Below, in pieces: positions 52,601 to 60,381 of a stretch of 64,000 nt of DNA. The DNA is from Flavobacteriales bacterium (GTDB lineage Bacteria; Bacteroidota; Bacteroidia; Flavobacteriales_F; PHOS-HE28). The DNA lies in NCBI GenBank assembly GCA_030584065.1, contig CP129489.1:442797-506796 (forward strand), in the 5' to 3' direction. The notes below the pieces were generated by a model, which worked only from the letters and a program-made list of their open reading frames with translations, was not told where the DNA came from and made no database searches. Position 1 is the stretch's first letter. Each line of letters begins with the position of its first letter. A program made the position numbers and the translations under genes.

Positions 52601-53372
52601 CGAAGCGGGTGCCCTTGGGCTTGCTTTCCTCGTCGTCGAAGTCCTTGGCGCTCGGGGTGCTCTGCTTCTCGCCGGTGTTGATGCACAGCAGGATGTCGTG
52701 CGCGTTGGCATCGTCGCGCTCCACATAATGGCTGTCGTTGCTGGCGATGATGGGCACCTTGTACTTGGCGGCCCATTTCACCAGCACGGCGTTCACCTGG
52801 TCCTGCTCGGGGATGCCGTGGCGCTGCAGCTCGATGTAATAGTCCTCGCCGAAGAGGTCGAGCCACCATTTGAATTCCTGCTCGCCGGCCTCCTCGCCCT
52901 TGCGCAGGATGGTGCGCGGCACGCTGGCGGCCAGGCAGCAGGTGGTGGCGACGAGGCCCTTGTGGTACTGCTGCACCAGTTCCTTGTCGATGCGCGGGTA
53001 CTTGCTGTAGTAGCCCTCGATGAAGCCCAGGGAGCACAGCTTGCTCAGGTTGCGGTAGCCTTCGGCGTTCTTGGCCAGCAGCAGCTGGTGGTAGCGGCGG
53101 TCCTTCTCCTCGCGGGTGAAGGTCTTGCGGTGCCGGTCCTCCACCAGGTAGAACTCGCAGCCCACGATGGGCTTCACCTTCAGGCTGCCGTCCTCGTTCT
53201 TGTGCTTGCCGGCCTCGGCCACGAACTTGAAGGCGCCGAACATGTTGCCATGGTCGGTGATGGCCACGGCGGGCTGCCCATCGGCGATGGCCTTCTTGTA
53301 CAGGTTGGGGATGGCGGCGGCGCCGTCGAGGAGGCTGAACTGGGTGTGGACGTGGAGGTGCGAGAACTGCAT
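49668..53372 (-). CDS. dnaE: DNA polymerase III alpha subunit
   Basis: 1234 residues from the ATG at 53370-53372. The PHP domain begins FSHLHVHTQFSLLDG with ITDHGNM. The polymerase palm follows with GPGRGSAAGSAVAYCIGITN and the catalytic acidic block MPDIDTDF. The fingers, little-finger region (AFVAYQTAWLKANYPAEYMA), tandem HhH and C-terminal OB fold (LEGRDVTFAGIVTKAEHRIA) are all present. It is the replicative polymerase subunit. Residues about 337-360 are an insertion encoded by a 71-bp palindromic element between the PHP and palm regions. TACTTTCG lies 13 nt before the ATG. Confidence 0.97.
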   Translation of the reverse strand: MQFSHLHVHTQFSLLDGAAAIPNLYKKAIADGQPAVAITDHGNMFGAFKFVAEAGKHKNEDGSLKVKPIVGCEFYLVEDRHRKTFTREEKDRRYHQLLLAKNAEGYRNLSKLCSLGFIEGYYSKYPRIDKELVQQYHKGLVATTCCLAASVPRTILRKGEEAGEQEFKWWLDLFGEDYYIELQRHGIPEQDQVNAVLVKWAAKYKVPIIASNDSHYVERDDANAHDILLCINTGEKQSTPSAKDFDDEESKPKGTRFAFANDEFFFKTKDEMARVFSDLPEALDNTQLIVDKVETLKLKQDILLPNYQIPAGFADQDEYLRHLTYEGAIKRWLGGEKVNGEWSLANGGPSHSPVTTDHSPERGLTGGIDSLDPKIKERLDFELFTIKTMGFAGYFLIVQDFINAGRNMGVLIGPGRGSAAGSAVAYCIGITNIDPIKYDLLFERFLNPDRKSMPDIDTDFDDEGRQRVIDYVVDKYGKDQVAQIVTYGSMAAKLSIRDVARVLDLPLNEADRLSKLVPEKPGIELGRVLRAPLEGEKSLKEKEGLGADDLANVKQLREILEGGELTADVLREAEKLEGSVRGVGIHAAGIIIAPKDLKEILPVCTTKDSPMLVTQYDGKVVEDAGVIKMDFLGLKTLTIIRDALRMIDQNHGIRIDIDGIPLDDPKTYALYQRAETNGTFQFESAGMQKYLRELKADQFGDLIAMNALYRPGPLEYIPNFIKRKHGLEKIVYDLPEMEEFLHETYGITVYQEQVMLLAQKLGGFSKGDADVLRKAMGKKDRATLDKMKGKFMSGTAERGFDAKVCEKIWTDWEAFAQYAFNKSHSTCYAFVAYQTAWLKANYPAEYMASVLTHNQSSIDKVTFFMEECRRMGIKVLGPDVNESRLAFSVNRKGEIRFGLGAVKGVGENAVAAIVSEREANGPYSTVFDLVRRIDLRAANRKALESLAYAGAFDGLNVQRAVFFHSAGEGKPTWIETLSRYGQQHQDGADSNQVSMFDMVADTNAGIPEPPIPQIDGWSALEKLHYEKEVIGFYLSGHPLDDHRLEIKHLCHHNLAQLQDLKALEGRDVTFAGIVTKAEHRIAKSGKPFGSFSLEDHHGSHDFMLFSEDYMRFKLYLQAGTLLFVRGRASARTWGRDEGQMEFKITSMELLSDVREKHLSRLTLRIDADRASDELARDLGTLMKGHPGKCKVVVQLVSKAENMAVDLPSKGLSVALSDQLVRSLDGLSEVSYQLN
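52293..52363. repeat. Palindromic element inserted in frame in dnaE
   Basis: Arms 52293-52323 and 52333-52363 match inversely at 27 of 31 positions, with a 9-nt loop. The sequence is built from GAATGG, GGCGAATGG and GTCACTGG-like words unlike the surrounding coding DNA. It contributes about 24 residues (including SHSPVTTDHSPE) and keeps the frame. Confidence 0.75.
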
Positions 53373-53385
53373 GGCTGAACGGGCC

Positions 53386-53393
53386 CGAAAGTA
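53386..53393 (-). promoter_or_regulatory. -7-type promoter box of dnaE
   Basis: TACTTTCG on the minus strand, 13 nt before the ATG, with TTG 24 nt further upstream (53418-53420). Confidence 0.45.
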
Positions 53394-53472
53394 CCCGCCG
53401 GAAAGGGGTTGGTCGGGCAACAGTTTTCCACAGTTCCCACGATCGCGAGGCGCTGGGCGATGCGCCTGGCGC

Positions 53473-53720
53473 TCAGTGCTTGAGCCGCCCCAGGACCCGC
53501 CGAGGTCGTCGTCGGGTCGTCGGTCCGGTGATGGTTCCTCCTCGCCTCGGGCCATTGCATGAAGCGCAGCGCCTTCACCTGCAGCCGCCCGCTGTCCTTG
53601 CCGGAAGGGGTTCCCTCATGTTGATGCAGCAGGCGATAGAAGTCGATTGAATCGCGCAGCGTTGTCGATCCGCTCGCCCATGTTGAGGAAGTCGCGGAGG
53701 TCGGGCTTGAGCGTGATCAG
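53473..53720 (-). pseudogene. Decayed Smr-domain gene copy
   Basis: The minus strand encodes GKDSGRLQVKALRFMQ followed by WPEARRNHHRTDD, matching GKGSGQLKKKVLRFLQ and LPEVNKTYHRIDK of the intact Smr gene at 56370. Upstream DNA (to about 53720) still aligns with that gene's 5' half, and the 3' ends share TCAAGCACTGA. Frame is lost: the last 60 nt are 2 nt shorter than in the intact copy, and the ATG is gone. Both copies lie beside the ABC exporter region, suggesting an old local duplication. Confidence 0.65.
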
Positions 53721-53729
53721 GCGTAGCGC

Positions 53730-55562
53730 TCAGATGCGCGCCTGATAGGTGTACAGCTCGTAGTAGCGGCCCTCCTTCGCGATGAGCTCGGCGTGCGTGC
53801 CGCGTTCAGCGATGCGACCCTGCTCGATCACCAGGATCTCCGTGGCCTGCCGGATGGTGCTCAGGCGGTGCGCGATCACGAAGGTGGTGCGGTCCTTCAC
53901 CAGCTCGTTCAGGCTCTTCTGGATCAGCGCCTCGCTCTCGGTGTCCAGGTTGCTGGTGGCCTCGTCAAGGATGAGGATCTTCGGGTCGGCCAGCATGGCC
54001 CGCGCGATGGCCACACGCTGTCGCTGGCCGCCGCTCAGCTTCACGCCGCGCTCACCGATCACCGTATCCAATCCCAGTTCCATGCGGTCGGTGAACTCGT
54101 TCACGTAGGCGCCCTTCACGGCCTTCATCAACTGCTCCTTGGTGGCGTCCGGGCGGGGGAAGAGGATGTTCTCGCGGATCGTGCCTTCGAAGAGGAAGTC
54201 GTCCTGCAGCACCACGCCCAGGTGCCTGCGGTAGCTGCTCAGGCGCACCTTGCTCAGGTCGTGGCCATCGATGGTGACGGTGCCGGCGGTGGGGGTGAGG
54301 TAGGTGGCCACCAAGCCCGCGATGGTGCTCTTGCCGCTGCCGCTCGTGCCCACCAGCGCGATCACGGAGCCCTTTGTGGCGGTGAAGTCGATGCCGTGCA
54401 GCACCTCCTTGCCTTCCGCGTAGGCGAAGCGCACATCGTGGAAGGCGATGTCGCCCTTCACCTCGCCCAGCACGATGGGCCGTTCCTCCGCGATGTCCTC
54501 GGGCTGCATGTTCATGATCTCCTCGGTGCGGTCCAGTCCGGCGAAGGCCTCGGTGAGCTGGCTGCCGATGTTGCTCATCTGCACGATGGGCGCGATCATG
54601 AAGCCCAGCAGCACGGTGAACTGCACGAACTCGCCGCTGGTGAGCTCACCGCCCACCATCTGGTAGGCCCCGATGCCCATGATGCCCGCGCTGGCCAGGC
54701 CGAGCAGCAGGGTGCTCATGCTGCTGATGAAGGAGGTGGCGGTGAGGCTGGTCTTCACGTTGTCGAAGAGACGCTGCACGCCCTGTTCGAAGGTGCGGTT
54801 CTCCTGCTCCTCGGCACCGAAGCCCTTGATCACGCGCACGCCGTTCAGCGATTCCGTCAACCGGCCGGTCACCTCCGCGTTGATGACGCCGCGGGTTCGG
54901 AAGATGGGCCGGATGCGACCGAAGGCCTTCATGGCCACGAAGGCGAAGATGCCCACCGGCACCAAGGTGAAGAAGGTCATCCACGGGCTGATGTAGATGA
55001 GCCACACCAGCGAGATCAGCGCGGTGAGCGTGCCGCCGATCAGCTGTACCAGGCCAGTGCCCACCAGGTTGCGCACGCCCTCCACATCGCTCATGATGCG
55101 GCTCACAAGCGCGCCGCTCTTCGTGTTGTCGAAGAAGCTCGTGGGCAGTGCGAGGATCTTGCGCTGCACCTGCGTGCGCAGTTGGCTGATGAGGAGCTGT
55201 GCCTCTACGCTCAGCAGTTGGGTCAGGGCATAGCTCGTCACGCTCTGCACCACCAGCGCGCCTACTACGGCGCCCAGCAGCACCCACAGCATCTGCAGGT
55301 CGCCCTGTCCCACCACATCGTCCAGCAGGTACTTGGTGCTTCCCGGCAGCACCATGCCCGCCACACGGCTCACCACGATCAGCAGCAGGCCCAGGAGCAT
55401 GTGCTTGCGGCGCGGCCAGATGTACTGCCAGAATGCCGTGCGCCACGTCACCTTGCGCTCCGCCTTGGGCAATGCGCCGGCCTTCGCGCGGATCTTGGCC
55501 TTGGGGCCAGTGGTTGTGCGCTCGGCACGGGACGTGGGCAGTTTCGTGGAGGTCGGGAGCAT
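53730..55562 (-). CDS. MsbA-type ABC exporter
   Basis: 610 residues: six membrane helices (about 50-330, with LLLIVVSRVAGMVLPGSTKY and ALVSRIMSDVEGVRNLVGTG) and a nucleotide-binding domain. Walker A is ALVGTSGSGKST, the signature LSGGQRQRVAIARAM, Walker B ILILDEATSNLD and the switch His in VIAHRLSTIRQ. It is a half-transporter that dimerises to export lipids or hydrophobic compounds. The 45-residue N-terminal extension is Arg/Lys/Thr-rich. It faces the spermidine-synthase-like gene across a 120-bp divergent region. Confidence 0.93.
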   Translation of the reverse strand: MLPTSTKLPTSRAERTTTGPKAKIRAKAGALPKAERKVTWRTAFWQYIWPRRKHMLLGLLLIVVSRVAGMVLPGSTKYLLDDVVGQGDLQMLWVLLGAVVGALVVQSVTSYALTQLLSVEAQLLISQLRTQVQRKILALPTSFFDNTKSGALVSRIMSDVEGVRNLVGTGLVQLIGGTLTALISLVWLIYISPWMTFFTLVPVGIFAFVAMKAFGRIRPIFRTRGVINAEVTGRLTESLNGVRVIKGFGAEEQENRTFEQGVQRLFDNVKTSLTATSFISSMSTLLLGLASAGIMGIGAYQMVGGELTSGEFVQFTVLLGFMIAPIVQMSNIGSQLTEAFAGLDRTEEIMNMQPEDIAEERPIVLGEVKGDIAFHDVRFAYAEGKEVLHGIDFTATKGSVIALVGTSGSGKSTIAGLVATYLTPTAGTVTIDGHDLSKVRLSSYRRHLGVVLQDDFLFEGTIRENILFPRPDATKEQLMKAVKGAYVNEFTDRMELGLDTVIGERGVKLSGGQRQRVAIARAMLADPKILILDEATSNLDTESEALIQKSLNELVKDRTTFVIAHRLSTIRQATEILVIEQGRIAERGTHAELIAKEGRYYELYTYQARI

Positions 55563-55682
55563 GGGTGGGGCCGCTGTTGCCCAATACCGGGCCGTTCCAG
55601 GCTGCGCGACGGATCGTCAGGACAACGCCAGGTTGGCGACCTTCGCGCCCGCCTGTCCGCACCAGCGCAACCGGCCCACGCC

Positions 55683-56366
55683 ATGAAGATGCGCATCAAC
55701 AAGCTGCTCGACCGGGCCCTGATCCCCGGCAACGGCGGCGAACTGCTGTTCTACCAGCGCGGCGATGAGTACAGCATCGAGGTGGTCGGCATCCGGGGCG
55801 AGCTGATGTCCACGGCCATGCACGGCTCGGAGGACGCCCTGGCGGAGCTCGCGTTGAAGCGCCTGAAAGCCCCGCAGGAAGCACACGTGGTGATCGGTGG
55901 CTTGGGCATGGGCTTCACGCTGGCGGCCGTGCTGCGCATCGTGGGCCCCAAGGGCAAGGTGATCGTGGCGGAGCTGGTGCCCGAGGTGATCACCTGGAAC
56001 CAGGGACCGATGGGCGAGCGCTCCGGCAACCCGCTGAAGGACCCGCGCACCATCGTACATCAGGGCGATGTGCTGGAACTGATCCGCGCCGGCAATGGGA
56101 GCTACGATGCCATCCTGCTCGACACGGACAATGGACCGGAGGGCTTGACCCAGCCGAGGAACAACCGGCTCTACTCGCATCGCGGTCTCCAGTCCGCTTA
56201 CAACGTGCTTCGCCCCGGCGGTGTCTTGGCCGTGTGGTCCACCGACCAGCATGATCCCTTCACACGCCGCCTGGAACTGGCCGGTTTCCGGGTGAAGGAG
56301 GAGAAGGTCTTCGCGCACCGGAACAAGGGCACGAAGCACCACCTGTGGTTCGCCACGCGGCCGTAA
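55683..56366 (+). CDS. Spermidine-synthase-like SAM-binding protein
   Basis: 227 residues from ATG 55683. AHVVIGGLGMGFTLAAVLRI is the nucleotide-binding strand-loop, followed by GKVIVAELVPEVITWNQGPM, GSYDAILLDTDNGPEGLTQP and GVLAVWSTDQHDPFTRRLEL. This is the spermidine synthase-like (PABS) fold, but the catalytic DxxD pattern of true aminopropyltransferases is incomplete (LLDTDNGPEG). It may be a methyltransferase-like enzyme of unknown substrate. It stands alone on the plus strand and converges with the Smr gene. Confidence 0.75.
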   Translation: MKMRINKLLDRALIPGNGGELLFYQRGDEYSIEVVGIRGELMSTAMHGSEDALAELALKRLKAPQEAHVVIGGLGMGFTLAAVLRIVGPKGKVIVAELVPEVITWNQGPMGERSGNPLKDPRTIVHQGDVLELIRAGNGSYDAILLDTDNGPEGLTQPRNNRLYSHRGLQSAYNVLRPGGVLAVWSTDQHDPFTRRLELAGFRVKEEKVFAHRNKGTKHHLWFATRP

Positions 56367-56369
56367 GGG

Positions 56370-56624
56370 TCAGTGCTTGAACCGCACGAAAAGCCGGCCG
56401 AAGTTGTCGCGGTCCTTGTCGATGCGGTGGTAGGTCTTATTCACCTCGGGTAGCTGCAGGAAGCGCAGCACCTTCTTCTTCAACTGCCCGCTGCCCTTGC
56501 CCGGGATGATCTCCAGCATGTCGATGCGGCGGTCGATGCAGAAGTCCATCGCCTCGCGCAAGGCCTCGTCTATCTGCGATCCCTTGTTGTAGATGTCGTG
56601 GAGGTCGATCTTGTGCTTGCTCAT
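56370..56624 (-). CDS. Small Smr-domain protein
   Basis: 84 residues. It begins MSKHKIDLHDIYNKGSQIDE with a conserved IDLHD motif, then MDFCIDRRIDMLEIIPGKGS and GQLKKKVLRFLQLPEVNK. The DLH and GKGSG motifs define Smr (small MutS-related) domains, which are often nucleases or nucleic-acid binders. The start overlaps the stop of the DUF523 gene by 4 bp, so they are coupled. A decayed copy lies at 53473-53720. Confidence 0.85.
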   Translation of the reverse strand: MSKHKIDLHDIYNKGSQIDEALREAMDFCIDRRIDMLEIIPGKGSGQLKKKVLRFLQLPEVNKTYHRIDKDRDNFGRLFVRFKH

Positions 56625-57256
56625 GACCGTGCGAAGTAGCTCTGGTACCACTCCTTCTCCCAATGGTCGCGCTCATCGGTGAGCGTGCGCGTGCCGTCAA
56701 GCAGGTCGCGGAGCATGCGCAGGGAGCGGTCGTCACGCTGCGAGATCACCGGGATGCCCGTACGGATCAAGGCCGCAGCCGCCACCCCCGGACCCCGCTG
56801 GTACACCTTGTCCGCCGCGAAGCGCGAGCCGAGGTAGGTCACCGTGCTTCCGCAGGCGCCGCTCATGTCCATCAGGATCGCCACGTCCACGCGCTCACGC
56901 AGGGCCCGGTCGCGCATCTCGTAGGCGGCCTTCACCATGCCTTCGGTCCAGTCGGTGCCGTCCTCCGCCAGCGAGCGGGCCTTGCCGTCCAGCACATCGA
57001 AGCCGTTGCCGCCATGGCTATCGGGTGTCATGCGCGGCGTGCCGAAGGAGAAGTCCTCGGGGCAGAACTTCACCAGCCGCACCTCGGGGCGTAGCAGCCA
57101 GGAGCGCAGGGGTGTGTGGTCGCCGTTGGTGCTGCCGTCCACGCCGCAGTGGATACCGCCCAGGCACGCGCTCATCATCACCACCAAGGGCTGCTCGGCC
57201 GTGGGGCGCGGGCGTTGGAAAAAGGCGGGGTCGGGAAGGTGTTGCGGTCGGTGCAT
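56621..57256 (-). CDS. DUF523-like protein
   Basis: 211 residues. LVVMMSACLGGIHCGVDGSTNG carries the Cys-x6-Cys style motif of DUF523 (usually VSACLLGxxCRYDG), followed by RLVKFCPEDFSFGTPRMTPD, AILMDMSGACGSTVTYLGSR and GVAAAALIRTGIPVI, also in the family pattern. The cysteines may bind metal or a cluster. It is coupled to the Smr gene through an ATGA overlap. Function is unknown, although DUF523 proteins have been linked to thiouracil processing. Confidence 0.8.
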   Translation of the reverse strand: MHRPQHLPDPAFFQRPRPTAEQPLVVMMSACLGGIHCGVDGSTNGDHTPLRSWLLRPEVRLVKFCPEDFSFGTPRMTPDSHGGNGFDVLDGKARSLAEDGTDWTEGMVKAAYEMRDRALRERVDVAILMDMSGACGSTVTYLGSRFAADKVYQRGPGVAAAALIRTGIPVISQRDDRSLRMLRDLLDGTRTLTDERDHWEKEWYQSYFARS

Positions 57257-57292
57257 CGGTCATCCGTTCCAAGCGGAAGGCCCCTCACGCGG

Positions 57293-57721
57293 TCACTTCG
57301 TCGGCAGCGGGCTGCCCACGGGCACGGCGCAATCGTGCCCGGGTTCCCCGTGCGGCGGATTGATGCCCGGAGGGGTGTTGCCCGCCGCGGCCGCAGGTTG
57401 AGCGCTCATTTGCGGCATGGTGATCTGCTGCGTGGTCGACATCTGGTCCATCGGCCCCGACGAAGGTGGTGTGCCCGAGAGCGAGGCGCCCACGGGGATC
57501 TCGCAGCGGTGACCGGGTTCGCCGTGGGGCGGGTTCGGGTCGGAAACCGTGCCTGCGCTGGCCGCTTGCGCGTCCGACGGTGCTGGTGTAATGGCGGTGG
57601 TCGGTGTGGCAGGGGGCGCGGTCGTGGCCGGAGTGGTGGTGTTCACAGCTTCCTCCTGCTGATCGGAGCAGGCGGTGAGCGTGACGAGGAGCGAAAGTCC
57701 GAGAAGGTGGATGGGTTTCAT
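57293..57721 (-). CDS. Repeat-containing lipoprotein
   Basis: 142 residues. The signal SLLVTLTACSDQ contains a lipobox (LTAC). A Thr/Ala/Pro-rich spacer (about 25-60) leads to two copies of a 19-residue unit: DPNPPHGEPGHRCEIPVGAS and INPPHGEPGHDCAVPVGSP, separated by another low-complexity spacer. The unit HGEPGHxCxIPVG recurs in Bacteroidota lipoproteins and its Cys/His content suggests metal or cofactor binding. No enzyme is identified. The protein probably faces the periplasm. Confidence 0.75.
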   Translation of the reverse strand: MKPIHLLGLSLLVTLTACSDQQEEAVNTTTPATTAPPATPTTAITPAPSDAQAASAGTVSDPNPPHGEPGHRCEIPVGASLSGTPPSSGPMDQMSTTQQITMPQMSAQPAAAAGNTPPGINPPHGEPGHDCAVPVGSPLPTK

Positions 57722-57949
57722 GGCGGGGCCTCGCCGGGTTCAGGTGAAGCTGCCGGAGAGCGTTACAAGGTAGGCAACATCCACGCGGGGTATTTGCATC
57801 GCTCCGTTTCCATGCAGGCTCTTGTGCTGGGCATTGGCTCCAAGCGAAGGTGCGTGCTTCCTGGGTGCTGACTGGAACTGCGCGTTGCACGACGCCTACA
57901 AGCGCAGGTGCATTGAAGGTCGCAGGGAACAGCGCGCGACTGCTTGGCA

Positions 57950-59263
57950 TCAGATCCGTACTTGGTGCATCCTCCCGATCATCTCCACCTGCTTCCCTTC
58001 CACCTCCGCCTTCTTCGCAAAGGTCTTCCACTTCTTCACGCCCGCCTTCACCTCGTCAATGATCGCAGCGGCCTTCTTGATGTTCATCGCCTTGGCCACT
58101 GCTAGCAGGTCGTCGCGGGTGATGTCCGTGCGCTTGCCGTTCACGCTCATCTGGTGTTGCCGCAGCCACAGGCTTTCCGGGTGGTAGGCATAGGTCATGT
58201 CGTAGGCCGGTGCCAGGTGCCAGTCGCCCTGCGGGTCCATCAGGAAGCTGATGTTCTTCGTGTGGTCGTCGCAGTTCACGGCCACCACGTTGAAGCACAT
58301 CCGGCGGAAGAGCTCCACGGCGGCGGGGTAGGGCAGGCCCAGCACGCGCATCACCTGGAAGGCCTGCTCGTAGCTGTGCACCAGCGGCTGGTTGTAGTCC
58401 ATGTGCGCGATGCCGCAGAGCGTGGCCATGTGCAGCTTGTGCACCGTGCCTTCCGCATCACGCACACGGTCGAAACGCTGGGTGAGGAAGTGAGCTCTAC
58501 CATGTTCCTCCATTAGGCGGCAGGGCATCATCTCCACGCCGCAGGCCCGCGCCATCAGGTGGTAGGCGTATTCGATGCGCCCGTAACCCTTGGGGTCACC
58601 GAGCTTTTCGTTCGTGACCCCGTCGAACTTGATCAGGCAGTAGGTGAAACCCGGCAGCCCGTCGATCTGGCCGCTCCGCACCTCGCCGGTATCCGCGTTG
58701 AAGGCCACGATCGCCTTGGCACGCGCGCCGCCGGCCGAGGTGCCCACCCGCAGGATGTCCAGCAGGGCTTCCGCTCGGTCCTTCTTCTTGTGGTTCGTGC
58801 GGAAGGCCGCGCGCTCGTACAGCACGCTGTTCGCCACGCGCACCAGATCCTCCACCTGCAGGGCCTCGCTGCTGGCCTCCCACTCGTTGTGGGCCGGCTC
58901 GAACTCCAGCGCGCCCATGCCGCGTCGACCGGTGTAGCACAGGCGTTCCACGGGGTTGGCGCTACCGGGCGTGCGCTGCTGGGTGGCCAGCCACGCGTTC
59001 AGGATCTGCTCCCCGAAGCGGTCGGGCAGGCTGTCGGCCAGCAGGCCCGGCAGTCCGCGGAAGGTCTCGTCGCGCACATCGCCGAAGCTGAAGACCTCGT
59101 CACCGCCGCGCGCCTTGGCCAGCGGCATCATGATCGGCGCCACGTCCAGCCCGCGGCGCGTAAAGGCCCGGTCGTATTGGAAGGTGGCCCGTTGCTGCTG
59201 ATCGTCCCACACCACCAGGCCCACCACCTGGCCCCAGAGGAGCACGCGGGCATGCGTTACCAT
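57950..59263 (-). CDS. HipA-family serine/threonine kinase toxin
   Basis: 437 residues. N-terminal VWDDQQQRATFQYDRAFTRR and LPGLLADSLPDRFG, then the kinase region with GTSAGGARAKAIVAFNAD, YCLIKFDGVTNEKLGDPKGY and MPCRLMEEHGRAHFLTQRFD. The catalytic loop is VVAVNCDDHTKNISFL and the metal motif APAYDMTYAY. These match HipA toxins, which phosphorylate a tRNA synthetase and induce dormancy. The start overlaps the antitoxin stop by 7 nt, the usual antitoxin-first order. The gene is intact. Confidence 0.93.
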   Translation of the reverse strand: MVTHARVLLWGQVVGLVVWDDQQQRATFQYDRAFTRRGLDVAPIMMPLAKARGGDEVFSFGDVRDETFRGLPGLLADSLPDRFGEQILNAWLATQQRTPGSANPVERLCYTGRRGMGALEFEPAHNEWEASSEALQVEDLVRVANSVLYERAAFRTNHKKKDRAEALLDILRVGTSAGGARAKAIVAFNADTGEVRSGQIDGLPGFTYCLIKFDGVTNEKLGDPKGYGRIEYAYHLMARACGVEMMPCRLMEEHGRAHFLTQRFDRVRDAEGTVHKLHMATLCGIAHMDYNQPLVHSYEQAFQVMRVLGLPYPAAVELFRRMCFNVVAVNCDDHTKNISFLMDPQGDWHLAPAYDMTYAYHPESLWLRQHQMSVNGKRTDITRDDLLAVAKAMNIKKAAAIIDEVKAGVKKWKTFAKKAEVEGKQVEMIGRMHQVRI

Positions 59264-59622
59264 GTGCTCTTCGGTTTGGGCGGCCCCACATCGGGCTTCT
59301 TGCGGCTGGCGCGCTTGCGCTGCTTTTTCAGGTACTTCTCCTGTGCCTCCACCAGCATGTAGGGCGTTGGCTGCGGCTCCTGGTGGAAGGCGTCGAGCAG
59401 CTCCAGCCGCCCGATGGCGCGCAGCACCTGCACCACCGTGAGCAACGTGGCGGCGCGGCCGGCCTCCAGCTTCACCACGGTGGTGCGGTCCAAGCCGGCG
59501 CGGGTGGCCACCTCGGCCTGGCTCAGGTTGCGTTCCAGCCGCATGCGCCGCAGCTCCGCGCCCAGCCGCTCCACCGCCTGGGTGTCGCTCAGGGCCTGCC
59601 AGTTGATGTTGCTCGTAGCCAT
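59257..59622 (-). CDS. HipB-like XRE-family antitoxin
   Basis: 121 residues. The helix-turn-helix is at about 18-70: LGAELRRMRLERNLSQAEVA, TRAGLDRTTVVKLEAGRAAT. The tail after residue 85 is basic (YLKKQRKRASRKKPDVGPPK). It is expected to bind and neutralise the downstream HipA protein and repress its own promoter. It overlaps hipA by 7 nt. A TATACTTG sequence on the minus strand about 45 nt upstream could be the -7 box. Confidence 0.88.
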   Translation of the reverse strand: MATSNINWQALSDTQAVERLGAELRRMRLERNLSQAEVATRAGLDRTTVVKLEAGRAATLLTVVQVLRAIGRLELLDAFHQEPQPTPYMLVEAQEKYLKKQRKRASRKKPDVGPPKPKSTW

Positions 59623-60325
59623 CGTAAAGGTGGGTTCAGTTCTTTAACGCAGCTTTTCCGCCACAAGTATACGCATTCCCTTCGGTTCTGTTGCATCCAA
59701 ACGATGCCCAAGAGCATCATATGGACAACAAGATGCTAACAGTGATGTCTACGAGCAACACAATGGATCAGATGATCAGAAGATGGAATGCGGGGGCGGG
59801 GAATTATCTGATCGTCTGATCCTCTCATTGTCTGATCGGTTTTTGGGCGTGCCCCCGCCTTCGCCGTCAGGTCCGAGGATCTGTTGTTTCCGATGACTTT
59901 GGCCTAGCTCGCCGCAGCCCGACCGAAGGAAGGGCGAAGGCGAGGTCGGGTGCTTCGCTATAGCCCGACTTGTCCTGGCCTGCGGTCGCGGGGCTGCGGT
60001 GGCTTCCTGCGGTCGCCTCCTCGCTCCACGCGCCCGCAAGGCAACGCCTGCGCGGGGCTGCCGCTGCGCCCCCTCACGCGGAATGATTAAGCATATCCCA
60101 GCATGAGCCTAGGTATATGGCACTTATGAACCACAGTAACCCTTGGCTGATTCTACCATGGGAATCCCGAGGAGAATCGACTAAGGGTAGGGCAATGCGC
60201 GAATATCATTGAATGCGTTCTGTCGGTTGTAAGTTGATGTATTTGGAATGCTCTGTGTGAAATTGTTGCTAAACTGTACATGGAAGGTCAAGGCTGACAA
60301 GACTCCTATCCGACCTGCCTGCTTA
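59623..60325. other. Non-coding stretch between the hipBA locus and the IS
   Basis: About 700 bp without a supported gene. It holds the probable hipB promoter, TCTGATC repeats (59766-59837), a GC-rich part with short inverted repeats (59906-60060), and an AT-richer part (60080-60325) next to the IS. An 87-codon minus-strand frame over 59776-60039 is Arg/Pro-rich and not convincing. Confidence 0.6.
59766..59837. repeat. TCTGATC repeat cluster upstream of hipBA
   Basis: Plus-strand TCTGATC occurs at 59807, 59815 and 59831, and its inverse GATCAGA or GATCAG at 59766 and 59774. The two 15-nt blocks 59766-59780 and 59807-59821 are inverse copies with one mismatch. Confidence 0.6.
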
Positions 60326-60381
60326 TGTAAGCTTCCCCTGTTTTCGGGCCGATCATAACTAGAGGCTCCTGGGGCATAGGT

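Noticed and set aside
57722-57949. A terminator after the HipA gene
   Set aside because: Only weak inverted repeats without a T-run are present.
59776-60039. An 87-codon minus-strand frame near hipBA
   Set aside because: Arg/Pro/Ser-rich without domain or start signals; likely noise in GC-rich intergenic DNA.
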